Shown piece by piece: positions 9,219 to 17,666 of a stretch of DNA of 42,750 bases (position 1 is the stretch's first letter; each line of letters opens with the position of its first letter). The notes under the pieces are model-generated. The model had not been told where the DNA came from, ran no database searches, and saw nothing but the letters and a program-made list of their open reading frames with translations. The DNA comes from an uncultured Bacillota bacterium (lineage in GTDB: Bacteria; Bacillota_I; Bacilli_A; RFN20; CAG-449): NCBI GenBank assembly GCA_905204225.1, contig CAJKZK010000003.1, positions 1-42,750 on the forward strand. The letters are read 5' to 3'. The position numbers and the translations under genes are program-made.

Positions 9219-9871
9219 AAATTTTTATTGATACAGCAATAGTAGAAGAAATTAAAGAAGCTTCTCAATATGGCGTTATTTCTGGAGTGACAACAAATCC
9301 TTCGTTATTAGCTAAATCTAACAGACTTTTAAACGATGTTATTCAAGATATATTGAAACTGGTTGATGGCCCAATTTCTGCTGAAGTAACTGAAAGTGAT
9401 TATATGACTATGTATAATCAAGCTCATCAAATAGTTGAAATGACTAATAATAATCCTAATATTACAATTAAATTGCCAATGACAATTGATGGAATTAAAA
9501 CATGTAAAATGTTATCTAATGAAGGTATAAAAACTAATGTAACTTTGATTTTCTCTGTTTCACAAGCGTTACTAGCAATGGAAGCAGGAGCAACATTTAT
9601 TTCACCATTTATGGGAAGAGTTGATGACTATTTACCAAATGAAGTTAATCCTGGAGCTAAATTAATAGAAGAAATTAATAAAGTTAAAAATATGTATGGA
9701 TATAAATCAAAAATTATTGCTGCTTCTATTAGAAATGTTAAACATGTTGAACAAGCATGTCTAGCTGGAGCAGATATTGCTACTATTCCTTTTAAAGTAA
9801 TTAAAAATATGTATGAACACGAATTAACTACTAGAGGTTTAAAAATATTTTTAGATGCAGGTAAAAAATAA
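9215..9871 (+). CDS. tal: Transaldolase (small, TalC/MipB type)
   Basis: A 218-residue short-type transaldolase. The Schiff-base Lys is K86 in NITIKLPMT, and VTTNPSL near residue 26 and GATFISPFMGRVDD are family hallmarks. Two positions separate true transaldolase from fructose-6-phosphate aldolase in this family: Glu in SAEV (E57) and Phe in SPF (F132). Both are the transaldolase residues; the aldolases carry Gln and Tyr. With transketolase nearby this completes the non-oxidative pentose phosphate route for xylulose-5-phosphate. It overlaps xylB by 4 bases and GH43 by 1 base. A fragment of a second copy survives at 32630. Confidence 0.92.
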   Translation: MKIFIDTAIVEEIKEASQYGVISGVTTNPSLLAKSNRLLNDVIQDILKLVDGPISAEVTESDYMTMYNQAHQIVEMTNNNPNITIKLPMTIDGIKTCKMLSNEGIKTNVTLIFSVSQALLAMEAGATFISPFMGRVDDYLPNEVNPGAKLIEEINKVKNMYGYKSKIIAASIRNVKHVEQACLAGADIATIPFKVIKNMYEHELTTRGLKIFLDAGKK

Positions 9872-11283
9872 TGAAACAAATATTTAATCCGTTTTTACCA
9901 TCTAATGAATACATTCCTGATGCTGAACCACATGTTTTTGATGGAAGAGTTTATATTTATGGATCACATGATTTATTTAATGGAAAAAATTTTTGTTTAG
10001 GAGATTATGTTACATATTCTTGTGATGTAAATGATTTAACATCTTGGAGATATGAAGGCGTAATTTATAGAAAAGATCAAGATCCTCTTAATAAAAAGAA
10101 TTTAGCAATGTATGCGCCTGATTGTATTAAAGGTGTTGATGGGAATTATTATTTATATTATAGTGTTAATTCTTCTGGTATAATTGGAATAGCAAAATCT
10201 TCTTCTCCTAAAGGACCTTTTGAATTTTATAGTTATGTAAAATATAAAAATGGTGAAATTTTAGGTAAACGAAAAGGTGATTGTTTTCAATTTGATCCTG
10301 CAATTTTTGTTGAAGATGAAAATGTATATTTATATTCTGGATTTTGCCCATCTTTTATAACTGGAATGTTTGTTACAGGTTGTAAAAAAATTTCTAAAGA
10401 AGGGCCTTTATGTATTAAGTTAGATAAAGATATGTGCACAATTATAGAAGCACCTCATTCAATAGGTGTTAAATCTATTTATAATTCTAAACATACAGAT
10501 TATTATGGCCACGAGTTTTTTGAAGCATCCTCAATGAGAAAAATAAATAATAAGTATTATTTTATATATTCTTCTTATTTAGGTCATGAATTATGTTACG
10601 CTATATCAAATTATCCTGATCGTGATTTTAGTTATGGTGGTACAATTGTATCTATTGGTGATATTGGTATAAATAATATTAATAATAAAAAAGATGCATT
10701 AAATATGATAGGAAATACTCATGGATCAATTTTAACAATTAATGAAAAAAATTATATATTTTATCATCGCCAAACTAATAGAAATTGTTTTTCTAGACAA
10801 GCATGTGCTGAAGAAATTAAAATCCTTCCAGATGGTAAGATTGAACAAGTTGAGGTTACTTCTTGCGGATTAAATAATGGTCCATTAATTGCTAAAGGTG
10901 AATTTGAAGCAAGAATTGCATGTAATTTACAATGTAAAAAAGGAAGTAAATTTTATCACGTAATCAAATGTCACGGTAGACCATATTTTACTCAAAATGA
11001 TATAGATGGACAATATATTGAAAATATAACTGATGGCACTAAAATTACATATAAATATTTTGATTTTATTGATACTAAAGAAATTGAAATTAATATTTCA
11101 TCAACTAATAAAGGAATTTTATATGTTTATGATGAAAATAACCTAATCTCTCAAATAAATGTCAATAAGTGTGATCATGGTAAATTTAAAGGAAAATTAA
11201 ACGTTAGTAATGGTGTGCATTTATTAAAATTTATTTATAATGGTAAAGGTAAAATTTCGTTTTATAGTTTTAAATTTAATTAA
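9871..11283 (+). CDS. GH43 glycosidase (beta-xylosidase/alpha-arabinofuranosidase type) with CBM6-like C-terminus, cytoplasmic
   Basis: 470 residues without a signal peptide. Residues 1-320 are a GH43 five-bladed propeller: IPDAEPHVFDGRVYIYGSHD with general base D17, QFDPAIFVED with D142, and HEFFEASSMRK with general acid E218. Residues ~345-470 form a beta-sandwich resembling CBM6, ending in GKGKISFYSFKFN. The overlapping start and the absence of a secretion signal imply that it acts inside the cell on imported xylo- or arabinoxylo-oligosaccharides, feeding XylA/XylB directly. Xylosidase versus arabinofuranosidase activity cannot be separated by reading. It is last in the operon, followed by a terminator. 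The C-terminal 25 residues have a close relative in the scar at 32630-32746. Confidence 0.9.
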   Translation: MKQIFNPFLPSNEYIPDAEPHVFDGRVYIYGSHDLFNGKNFCLGDYVTYSCDVNDLTSWRYEGVIYRKDQDPLNKKNLAMYAPDCIKGVDGNYYLYYSVNSSGIIGIAKSSSPKGPFEFYSYVKYKNGEILGKRKGDCFQFDPAIFVEDENVYLYSGFCPSFITGMFVTGCKKISKEGPLCIKLDKDMCTIIEAPHSIGVKSIYNSKHTDYYGHEFFEASSMRKINNKYYFIYSSYLGHELCYAISNYPDRDFSYGGTIVSIGDIGINNINNKKDALNMIGNTHGSILTINEKNYIFYHRQTNRNCFSRQACAEEIKILPDGKIEQVEVTSCGLNNGPLIAKGEFEARIACNLQCKKGSKFYHVIKCHGRPYFTQNDIDGQYIENITDGTKITYKYFDFIDTKEIEINISSTNKGILYVYDENNLISQINVNKCDHGKFKGKLNVSNGVHLLKFIYNGKGKISFYSFKFN

Positions 11284-11307
11284 TTATATATCTTACTAGA
11301 TAAAAGT

Positions 11308-11333
11308 AAAGCAATTTTGCTTTGCTTTTTTTT
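11308..11333 (+). terminator. Terminator of the xylA-GH43 operon
   Basis: AAAGCA (11308-11313) pairs with TGCTTT (11318-11323) around a 4-base loop and is followed after GC by eight T bases. Confidence 0.75.
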
Positions 11334-11350
11334 ATGATTTTTTCGTCTAA

Positions 11351-11619
11351 TCAAAGCCTAAAATAGAAAGAAATAATGAGTTTTTAGATTTTATTTTCCA
11401 AAAGAAAAATCTATAAAAGATTTTGCACAAAATGAAATTGAATTGATATTTTTGCTTATTAATTCTTATAATAGAAAATCAAAAGATAATCGTACACTTT
11501 ATGAAATAATTGAATTTATTTATGGTAATACAATTTTAGAAAAATTCAACATTATAAAAATCGACTTCAATAAAATCTATTTAACTAGAAATCTAATTAT
11601 TAATTATAGAAATAAATAA
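11351..11619 (+). pseudogene. Remnant of an IS30-family transposase (C-terminal part, frameshifted)
   Basis: Two frames together read as the end of an IS30-type transposase. The first has SKPKIERNNEFL, then after a shift of frame near 11390 RFYFPKEKSIKDFAQNEIEL, FLLINSYNRKS, LYEIIEFIYGNTILEKFNI and a TAA at 11617-11619. In Firmicutes IS30 transposases the last ~80 residues read like 'NN.FIRR.IPKG.S...FTQE.I.LI..HINSYKR..L...SPYE.F.FLYGE.ILKKL.I', which this follows in order. The N-terminal part, including most of the DDE domain, is missing. This is a dead insertion-sequence fragment next to the xyl operon terminator. The assignment is from recalled family pattern, not from a search. Confidence 0.6.
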
Positions 11620-12057
11620 TTAGGTTATATTAATTGTTACAATAGACAACTAACAATATATTCTTATTCTTCACTTGTAAAATTTAGTTTAGCGGCGATT
11701 CATGCGCGTGGCTTTAATAATGCCCAAATTTTTTAATAAAAAAATTATAATACACCACTAAATTCATTTTTTTAATTTTTTATTTCTATAGCTGAATTTA
11801 CTTTGTCATTAAAATGTTTATTATTACATTTATTTTTTTGATTAACTTTGTCAATAAAAATATTAATTAATCCTAATTGTTGAAGTGCTAAATCATAAAA
11901 AAATGTTTTCGTTTTTTAATACAATTTCATATATAATGAAAAAATATGATTTATTATATAAATTGTCATAAATATCTAGATTTAATAATATGCTATTTAT
12001 GAAAAATAAAAAAATTAATAATATGATAGCATAATAAAAATCGCAAGATTGTCATTT
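11620..12057. other. Non-coding, decayed intergenic stretch
   Basis: No intact gene is seen. It contains a short GC-richer patch (about 11693-11731) unlike its surroundings, an A/T palindrome next to it (11735-11755), a minus-strand reading-frame remnant (11772-11915), an 11-base direct repeat TTAATAATATG (11982-11992 and 12015-12025) and an 8-base inverted repeat TATGCTAT/ATAGCATA (11989-11996, 12026-12033). The last two lie upstream of the promoter at 12058 and could be regulator sites, although in DNA this AT-rich chance repeats are expected. Confidence 0.45.
11772..11915 (-). pseudogene. Short minus-strand reading-frame remnant, unidentified
   Basis: About 47 sense codons run to a TAA, reading KTKTFFYDLALQQLGLINIF and then a Lys/Asn-rich tail. 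There is no start codon and an in-frame stop lies immediately upstream. The first half looks protein-like (amphipathic helix), so it may be the C-terminal end of a deleted gene, possibly another mobile element. I do not recognise it. Confidence 0.25.
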
Positions 12058-12086
12058 TTGTAAACGCTTCCATGTAGGATGATAAT
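12058..12086 (+). promoter_or_regulatory. Promoter overlapped by a cre/LacI-type operator
   Basis: TGTAAACGCTTCCA (12059-12072) fits every position of the Gram-positive catabolite-responsive element consensus TGWAARCGYTWNCW. TTGTAA (12058-12063) as -35, a 17-base spacer and GATAAT (12081-12086) as -10 make a promoter overlapping it, so binding of CcpA or a LacI-family repressor would block transcription. A TATCAAT/ATTGATA hairpin (12091-12109) follows in the leader. The same kind of operator precedes the minus-strand GH3 operon (41074-41087). Confidence 0.65.
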
Positions 12087-12139
12087 AGTGTATCAATTAT
12101 TTATTGATAAAGCATAAAAATATGCAGAAAGGAAATTTA

Positions 12140-15049
12140 ATGAAAAAAACTAAACTTTGGTTAGGGTTATCTTCAGTTGGTATTTTGTTTACGACATCTC
12201 TTATTTCATTGACAAATGTCGCTTTAGATAACGAAGGACTAATTAATGACGTTTTAAAACTTAATGTTAGAAAAATTAGTTCCAAGAGATCTGATTATGC
12301 TGAAGAAGATGGAAGTTTATCTGATGCTGGTTGGAAAAGAATGATTCAAGATTCTTATAAGTATTGTGTTGAACAAGAAGAGCAAGGAGCTGTTTTATTA
12401 AAAAACGAAAATAATTGTCTTCCTTTAGATGCTAAGGAAAGAAATGTTACACTGTTTGGTAGAAATTCAGCTCATTTATGTTTACGTTCTGGTGCAGGTG
12501 GTGCAGCGCCAAATGAAAAACTAGTTGTACATTTAAATGATGCTTTTGAGAATAACGGATTTAATTATAATAAAGAGGTATGGAATTTATATAAAGGTGG
12601 AGCAGCGCCATCAGAAACTAGCATTGTTGAACTTCCTGAAAGTTCTTATACTACTGGCATTCAAGCTTCATTTACGACATTTAGTGATGCTGCTATTGTT
12701 ACATTCGTCAGAGTAGGTACAGAAAATAGTGACCCTAAAGCTGGTATTCTTGATTTACAAGAAAATGAAGCTAATTTACTTAGAATGATAAAAAAATCAG
12801 GAAAATTTAAAAAGACAATTGTTTTATTAAATGGTGCAATGCCAATGAGTTTAGATTGGGCAAGTAAAGAAGAATTTGGCGTTGATGCAGTTCTTTGGTT
12901 TGGAGTGCCAGGATATTATTCTTTAGATGGTGTTGTTCATATTTTAACTGGTGAAGCAAACCCAAGTGGTCATACTCCTGATACATTTTCTGCTCATGCA
13001 TCAAATTCAGCAGCATATCAAAATTTTGGCGATATAAAATTTGATGGAAATGCAGGTGTTGATAGGTCATCAAAATATGTTTCATATAATGAAGGTATTT
13101 ATGTTGGATATAAATATTATGAAACAAGATACGAAGATTGTGTTTTAAATCAAGGTAATGCAAATGGAAGTGCAGGAACATACGATGGAGAAACTAATTG
13201 GACATATCATAGAGAAGTTGCTTATCCATTTGGATTTGGTTTATCATATACAACATTTGATCAAGAATTAAAGAGCATTACATATAAAGAAGAAACTGAT
13301 ACATTTGTTGCAAAAATTAATATTAAAAATACAGGAAATGTAGATGGTAGAGCATCCGCTCAATTATATTGTCAATTACCTTATACTGATTATGATAAAG
13401 AAAATTTGGTAGAAAAATCTGCAATTCAGTTATGCGGTTATAATAAAGTATTAGTTGGAGCTGGAAAAGAAGTTGAAACTGAAATTGAATTTGATAGATA
13501 TTTCTTAGCATCTTATGATAGATTAAATAAAAAACAATATATTTTAGAAGATGGCGAATATTATTTCTCATTAGGTAATGGTGCTCATGAAGCATTAAAT
13601 AATATTATTGCAACTAAAAAAGCTGATGCAACATTGTTAGATCATAATGGTGAGAATTATACTGCTGATTTAGATTCAGTTAAAAAATATAATATTACAG
13701 GTGCATTAGATGCATATAAATATTCTCATTATGATGATTCAGTGGAAGTTAAAAATAAATTTGATGACGCTGATGTTAACTATTGGGCTAATGATGATCA
13801 AAAAATTACTTATTTAACTAGAAAAGATTGGCAAGCAACATTCCCTAAAAAATTAACTGGTTTAAAAATTAATGACAAAATGAAAGAAGCTTTAGATATG
13901 AGAAAATATACTAAAGCTGATGATGCTGAATCATATACATCTGGAGAAGGAACTAAGTATGCTGTTCAATTAAAAGATGAAAGTGGAAATCCTTATCATC
14001 TTAAATTCTCAGATATGGCTAAACTTGATTATGATGATCCAAAATGGGATGATTTCATTAAGCAAATGACATTAGATGAATTAGTTGTTTCAATGTCTGA
14101 TAATCGTGGTATTTTAGCAGTAACTTCTGTTTCAAAGCCATCAAATTCAATTGCTGAAGGACCTGAAGGTTTACTTTCTGCATTTGCTTATGGTGATGGT
14201 AGATGGGCAACTGGATTCGCTACTGGACCAACATATACAGCAACATGGGATCATGAAATGCAAAAGAAATTCGGATATTTCTATGGTGAAGAAGCTTTAC
14301 ATTGTGGGGTTGCTTGTGTTAACGCTCCAGGAGCAAACATTAATAGAACACCATATGGCTCACGTGCATCTGAATATATGTCAGAAGATGGAATTATGAA
14401 TTATTATGTTGCATCTAATATTGTTAAAGAAGCAAGAAAAAAAGGTTTAATTATGAATATTAAACATTGTTTCTTAAACAATCAAGAAACAAATCGTCAA
14501 GGAGTAGCAACATTCTGTAATGAACAAGCAATAAGAGAAATTTATTTAAAACCATTTGAAGGTGCTTTGACTAAAGGTGAAGGTTTAGGAATTATGACAT
14601 CATATAATAGAATTGGTTTAACATATTCTGCATGTCATAAAGTATTATCACAAGAAGTTATTAGAGGTGAATGGGATTATAAAGGTTTAATTATTGATGA
14701 TGCTTTACAAGGTGAAGGTTCATATACATCAACTAGAGATATGATTGTTGGTGGAACAGAAATCTTCTGTCTTGATGGAAATAGAGGATCACAAATTAAA
14801 AACGCAATTACATCAACTGATGATGGTTATTTATTAAAATTATGTCAAAAAGCAAATAAAAATATTATGTATGCTTTATCTAGATCTTGGATGGGCGATA
14901 GTGCAGATACTGGTGTTGAATTAGGAGAACCATTTATTTGGTGGAAACCTGTAATATACACTATAGACGGAGTATTTGGTGCTTTAACATTAGGTGCTAT
15001 AGCTATGTTTGTTGCTTATGAATATGTTAAAAAAAATAGAGAGGAATAA
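12140..15049 (+). CDS. Membrane-anchored GH3 glycosidase with permuted domains
   Basis: 969 residues from the ATG at 12140, chosen because AGAAAGGAAA lies just before it; an earlier in-frame TTG at 12104 lacks this. An N-terminal hydrophobic segment is followed by the GH3 alpha/beta C-domain (GAVLLKNENNCLPL onward), with E195 in RVGTENSD at the position of the proposed acid/base. Next come the YPFGFGLSYTTF strand and an FnIII-like domain, and only then the catalytic barrel (~640-930). The KH pair is in NIKHCFLNN and the nucleophile is D854 in GLIIDDA; the usual Ser/Thr before it is Asp. A juxtamembrane FIWWKP motif and a C-terminal transmembrane helix follow. The predicted location is the outer face with both ends anchored. 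It shares an operon with the next gene, 8 bases away. Confidence 0.9.
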   Translation: MKKTKLWLGLSSVGILFTTSLISLTNVALDNEGLINDVLKLNVRKISSKRSDYAEEDGSLSDAGWKRMIQDSYKYCVEQEEQGAVLLKNENNCLPLDAKERNVTLFGRNSAHLCLRSGAGGAAPNEKLVVHLNDAFENNGFNYNKEVWNLYKGGAAPSETSIVELPESSYTTGIQASFTTFSDAAIVTFVRVGTENSDPKAGILDLQENEANLLRMIKKSGKFKKTIVLLNGAMPMSLDWASKEEFGVDAVLWFGVPGYYSLDGVVHILTGEANPSGHTPDTFSAHASNSAAYQNFGDIKFDGNAGVDRSSKYVSYNEGIYVGYKYYETRYEDCVLNQGNANGSAGTYDGETNWTYHREVAYPFGFGLSYTTFDQELKSITYKEETDTFVAKINIKNTGNVDGRASAQLYCQLPYTDYDKENLVEKSAIQLCGYNKVLVGAGKEVETEIEFDRYFLASYDRLNKKQYILEDGEYYFSLGNGAHEALNNIIATKKADATLLDHNGENYTADLDSVKKYNITGALDAYKYSHYDDSVEVKNKFDDADVNYWANDDQKITYLTRKDWQATFPKKLTGLKINDKMKEALDMRKYTKADDAESYTSGEGTKYAVQLKDESGNPYHLKFSDMAKLDYDDPKWDDFIKQMTLDELVVSMSDNRGILAVTSVSKPSNSIAEGPEGLLSAFAYGDGRWATGFATGPTYTATWDHEMQKKFGYFYGEEALHCGVACVNAPGANINRTPYGSRASEYMSEDGIMNYYVASNIVKEARKKGLIMNIKHCFLNNQETNRQGVATFCNEQAIREIYLKPFEGALTKGEGLGIMTSYNRIGLTYSACHKVLSQEVIRGEWDYKGLIIDDALQGEGSYTSTRDMIVGGTEIFCLDGNRGSQIKNAITSTDDGYLLKLCQKANKNIMYALSRSWMGDSADTGVELGEPFIWWKPVIYTIDGVFGALTLGAIAMFVAYEYVKKNREE

Positions 15050-15057
15050 AAAAACAT

Positions 15058-17121
15058 ATGGAAGCGTTAAAAAATTATTTTAAAGATAAAAAGATAGGTT
15101 TCTATCTTATGCTAGCTGATGCTTTATTAGGTCTTGTGTTTAGTATATTATTTTTTACAACATATAAAACATCCATGGCTAATAATGCTGTACCTCATAC
15201 TCCTGAGGTAATCGGAATTTGTGCGTTGTTGTTCTTTGTTATTGAATTAGTAGCGATTGCTTTACCTGAATATAAATTTATTCATTTAGGTGCAATTGCC
15301 GCGATGTGTTTCTCATTTATGAAACAGATATATTTATTTCCAAATTTAATTGCAGATCAAATTAATAATGTTGAATTCCAAGGTGGTAACTTTCCTCTAA
15401 ATTGTGTATATACAATTATGCAAGTTGTAATTCTTGCTATTGCAATTGTTGCCTCATTTAATGATATTACAAGCAAAGAGGTTAAAGTATCATTTACAAA
15501 AAATAATATCATTAGATATAGTGTAGGAGCATTATTGATAATTGCTACAACTGTTGCTTCTGGTACATCTATTGCTATATGTAAAGCAAATAATAATTCT
15601 TATAAAGATATTTCTACTGGATTTAAAATTGATATAGAAAAAGAATTTGCTGATAAAAGAATTGATTATCCTTACGATCCAAGTTCAGTAAAGTATTCAA
15701 AAGCAAATAATCCATGGTCAAATAAAACAACTGGTGAAATTGAAAAAGAAGTTGGAAAAAATCTCAATCAAAGAAAAGATGATGATAGATTTCTTGTTTA
15801 TCAATTTGAAGGATTTTATGCTGAAGGATATCAAGGTAACTACAGTAAAACTTATGGATATTTATCATTATGGGATGATGGATTATATAATGGTATTCAA
15901 GATAATAAAAATATTTATGGATATTGGTATAATATTGAAGAAGATGGTTCTGATTGCTTAGTAATGATTGATAATCGTGGCACTAACGCTAATATGATGT
16001 GTGTTAAATCAAATTCTAAATTCTATGATTGGACAGCAGATATTAAACTTGATTTTTCATGGGGAACTCGTTCTTTAAAAATTAATGGATTCTTATATAC
16101 TCCTGTTATTGGTATGTATGTTGATACAGGAACTGATAAATTGACTTATGAATATGGCGAAGAAATAAATACATCTCAATGGACAGCAATGCAAGTTAGA
16201 AATGATTTGCGTGTTGGAGCAATTTTCGATCCGGATAATACTATTACATGGTCATTACCAAACACAAAGAAATATTCTGGAAAGCAAATTGTAAGAGCTA
16301 ATTGGACTAATTTTAATTATGATATTAGAGTAAATGTTGGTGTTGATACAGGAACATACGTATTAGACGCTACAAATGAAGCAGTTAAAAAGAAATATAG
16401 ATTTGTTGATGGATTAGATACATCTGGAATTATTGTTAAACGTGTAACTGATGCAAAAGAAGAAATTTTAGATATTTCAACATTAAAGAGTGAATTAGAT
16501 TTAAAAAATAAAAAAGTTAATGTTATTATGCCAAATAAAACAGTTCAATCTTATGATATTGTCTTAGATGATTCTGAAGCATCAAATACAATTACAGGAT
16601 TAATAAATGGTAAAAATGCAACAATGGTTGTTAAATCATTAGATAAAATGATAGTTACTATTGAAGGCAAAACTGTTGAAGTAAAAATTGAGTTAGTCGG
16701 TTCATCCTTATTAAAGAATATCAAAGTTATTGAAAAAATAAGTGGCGACGATGAAATATTTGCTTCTTTACCAAATAAAATAAGTATGGTTGAAAAGGAT
16801 GGAGCTTTGACAATACCTGAAAAGAGATTCTTTACAAGTACAGCAAAAGCAAATCCATATTCACAAGAAGGAAATACATATTTTATATTTAATCCAGGTG
16901 ATGAAACTGTAAATGTTATGTGGACATTTACATACCAAGGGCCACAAACACAAGAAATGAAATGTAAATATACTTTATCTGGTGATTTGCAAGATGGTGT
17001 AATTGTAACATTGACATCTTGTATAAAAGAGACAAATAATCAATGGACATGGACAAGCAATAAATCATTTACAATTACTGAATGTTCAGAAGATGATTTA
17101 CCATTTACACCAACTATTTAA
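15058..17121 (+). CDS. Membrane protein with extracellular Ig-like domains, unknown function
   Basis: 687 residues. Five hydrophobic segments (~15-35, 50-70, 75-95, 118-138 and 155-175) occupy the N-terminus; with Lys-rich residues before the first, the remaining ~510 residues are predicted outside the cell. The exterior part starts with a Tyr/Trp/Asp-rich region (~200-350: YQFEGFYAEGYQGNYSKTYG, YGYWYNIEEDGSDCLVMIDN), resembling a beta-sandwich binding domain. Bacterial Ig-like repeats follow (GTDKLTYEYGEEINTSQWTA, 'VDGLDTSGIIVKRVTDAKEE'), then a Thr/Trp-rich C-terminal strand region. Its ribosome site GAGG lies in the end of the upstream GH3 gene, so the two are translated together. It may hold substrate for, or organise, the GH3 enzyme; no catalytic motif is visible. 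A terminator follows. Confidence 0.8.
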   Translation: MEALKNYFKDKKIGFYLMLADALLGLVFSILFFTTYKTSMANNAVPHTPEVIGICALLFFVIELVAIALPEYKFIHLGAIAAMCFSFMKQIYLFPNLIADQINNVEFQGGNFPLNCVYTIMQVVILAIAIVASFNDITSKEVKVSFTKNNIIRYSVGALLIIATTVASGTSIAICKANNNSYKDISTGFKIDIEKEFADKRIDYPYDPSSVKYSKANNPWSNKTTGEIEKEVGKNLNQRKDDDRFLVYQFEGFYAEGYQGNYSKTYGYLSLWDDGLYNGIQDNKNIYGYWYNIEEDGSDCLVMIDNRGTNANMMCVKSNSKFYDWTADIKLDFSWGTRSLKINGFLYTPVIGMYVDTGTDKLTYEYGEEINTSQWTAMQVRNDLRVGAIFDPDNTITWSLPNTKKYSGKQIVRANWTNFNYDIRVNVGVDTGTYVLDATNEAVKKKYRFVDGLDTSGIIVKRVTDAKEEILDISTLKSELDLKNKKVNVIMPNKTVQSYDIVLDDSEASNTITGLINGKNATMVVKSLDKMIVTIEGKTVEVKIELVGSSLLKNIKVIEKISGDDEIFASLPNKISMVEKDGALTIPEKRFFTSTAKANPYSQEGNTYFIFNPGDETVNVMWTFTYQGPQTQEMKCKYTLSGDLQDGVIVTLTSCIKETNNQWTWTSNKSFTITECSEDDLPFTPTI

Positions 17122-17127
17122 GTAAAT

Positions 17128-17163
17128 AAATATAGCCGTGATTTTTCATGGCTATATTTTTTT
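17128..17163 (+). terminator. Terminator of the GH3/Ig-protein operon
   Basis: A near-perfect stem, AATATAGCCGTG with CATGGCTATATT (one G-T pair), closes a loop of about five T bases and is followed by an eight-T run. Confidence 0.88.
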
Positions 17164-17236
17164 ATAGATTAAAAAGAATAAAAAAACTCATCTTGAATAA
17201 AATTTGATTTTATGCAAAAATAATTTTGGAGATTAT

Positions 17237-17665
17237 ATGTATCAAATTTGTATTGTTGATGATGAAGACAATTCTTTGAATCAACTAAAAGAAATTTTAT
17301 TAAAGTTTTTTAAGGAAAAGTCTATTCAAGCAGATATTTTCAGTTTTAACAATCCAGTTAATTTTATTGATAAATTTATTCCAAATAAGTATGATATAAT
17401 TTTTTTAGATATAAGTATGCCTCAAATTAATGGAATAGATGTTGGTAAAAAGATAAGAGAAAAAGATATATCAACCACGATTGTTTTTACAACTTCTTTA
17501 ATTCAATACGCATTATCTGGATACGAAGTCAATGCTTTTGATTATTTATTGAAGCCTATTAATTATTCATCTTTAGCTTTAACATTACAAAGATGGCTTA
17601 AATTGCAAAATAATAACGATAATTCTATTACAATTAAATATAAAAATAGTTTTATAAAATTATAA
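17237..17665 (+). pseudogene. LytTR-type response regulator truncated at the DNA-binding domain
   Basis: 142 residues from the ATG at 17237 (TTGGAG ribosome site just upstream; an earlier TTG has none). The receiver domain is complete: acidic pair D8/D9, phospho-acceptor D58 in IIFLDISMP, and a conserved Lys in YLLKPI. It is close in pattern to the two full regulators at 24458 and 26574, which continue for another ~90 residues into LytTR. Here the frame ends after ITIKYKNSFIKL, the first strand of LytTR, and the DNA switches directly into the tail of an unrelated binding-module gene. It could still be made as a stand-alone receiver, but DNA binding is lost. No kinase gene is adjacent. Confidence 0.82.
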
Positions 17666-17666
17666 T

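Noticed and set aside
9215..9871. Fructose-6-phosphate aldolase
   Set aside because: The active-site pair is Glu57 and Phe132, the transaldolase residues in this family, rather than the Gln and Tyr of the aldolases.
11693..11731. tRNA-like remnant in the GC-richer patch
   Set aside because: No acceptor-stem pairing or T-arm (GTTCRA) could be arranged around it.
12104..12139. Longer N-terminus of the 12140 GH3 from a TTG
   Set aside because: The segment contains the Shine-Dalgarno sequence for the ATG at 12140 and reads as leader, not as part of the signal anchor.
12807..13595. Minus-strand frames of 90-124 codons inside the 12140 GH3
   Set aside because: His/Leu/Tyr-rich antisense shadows of an AT-rich gene with no start signals.
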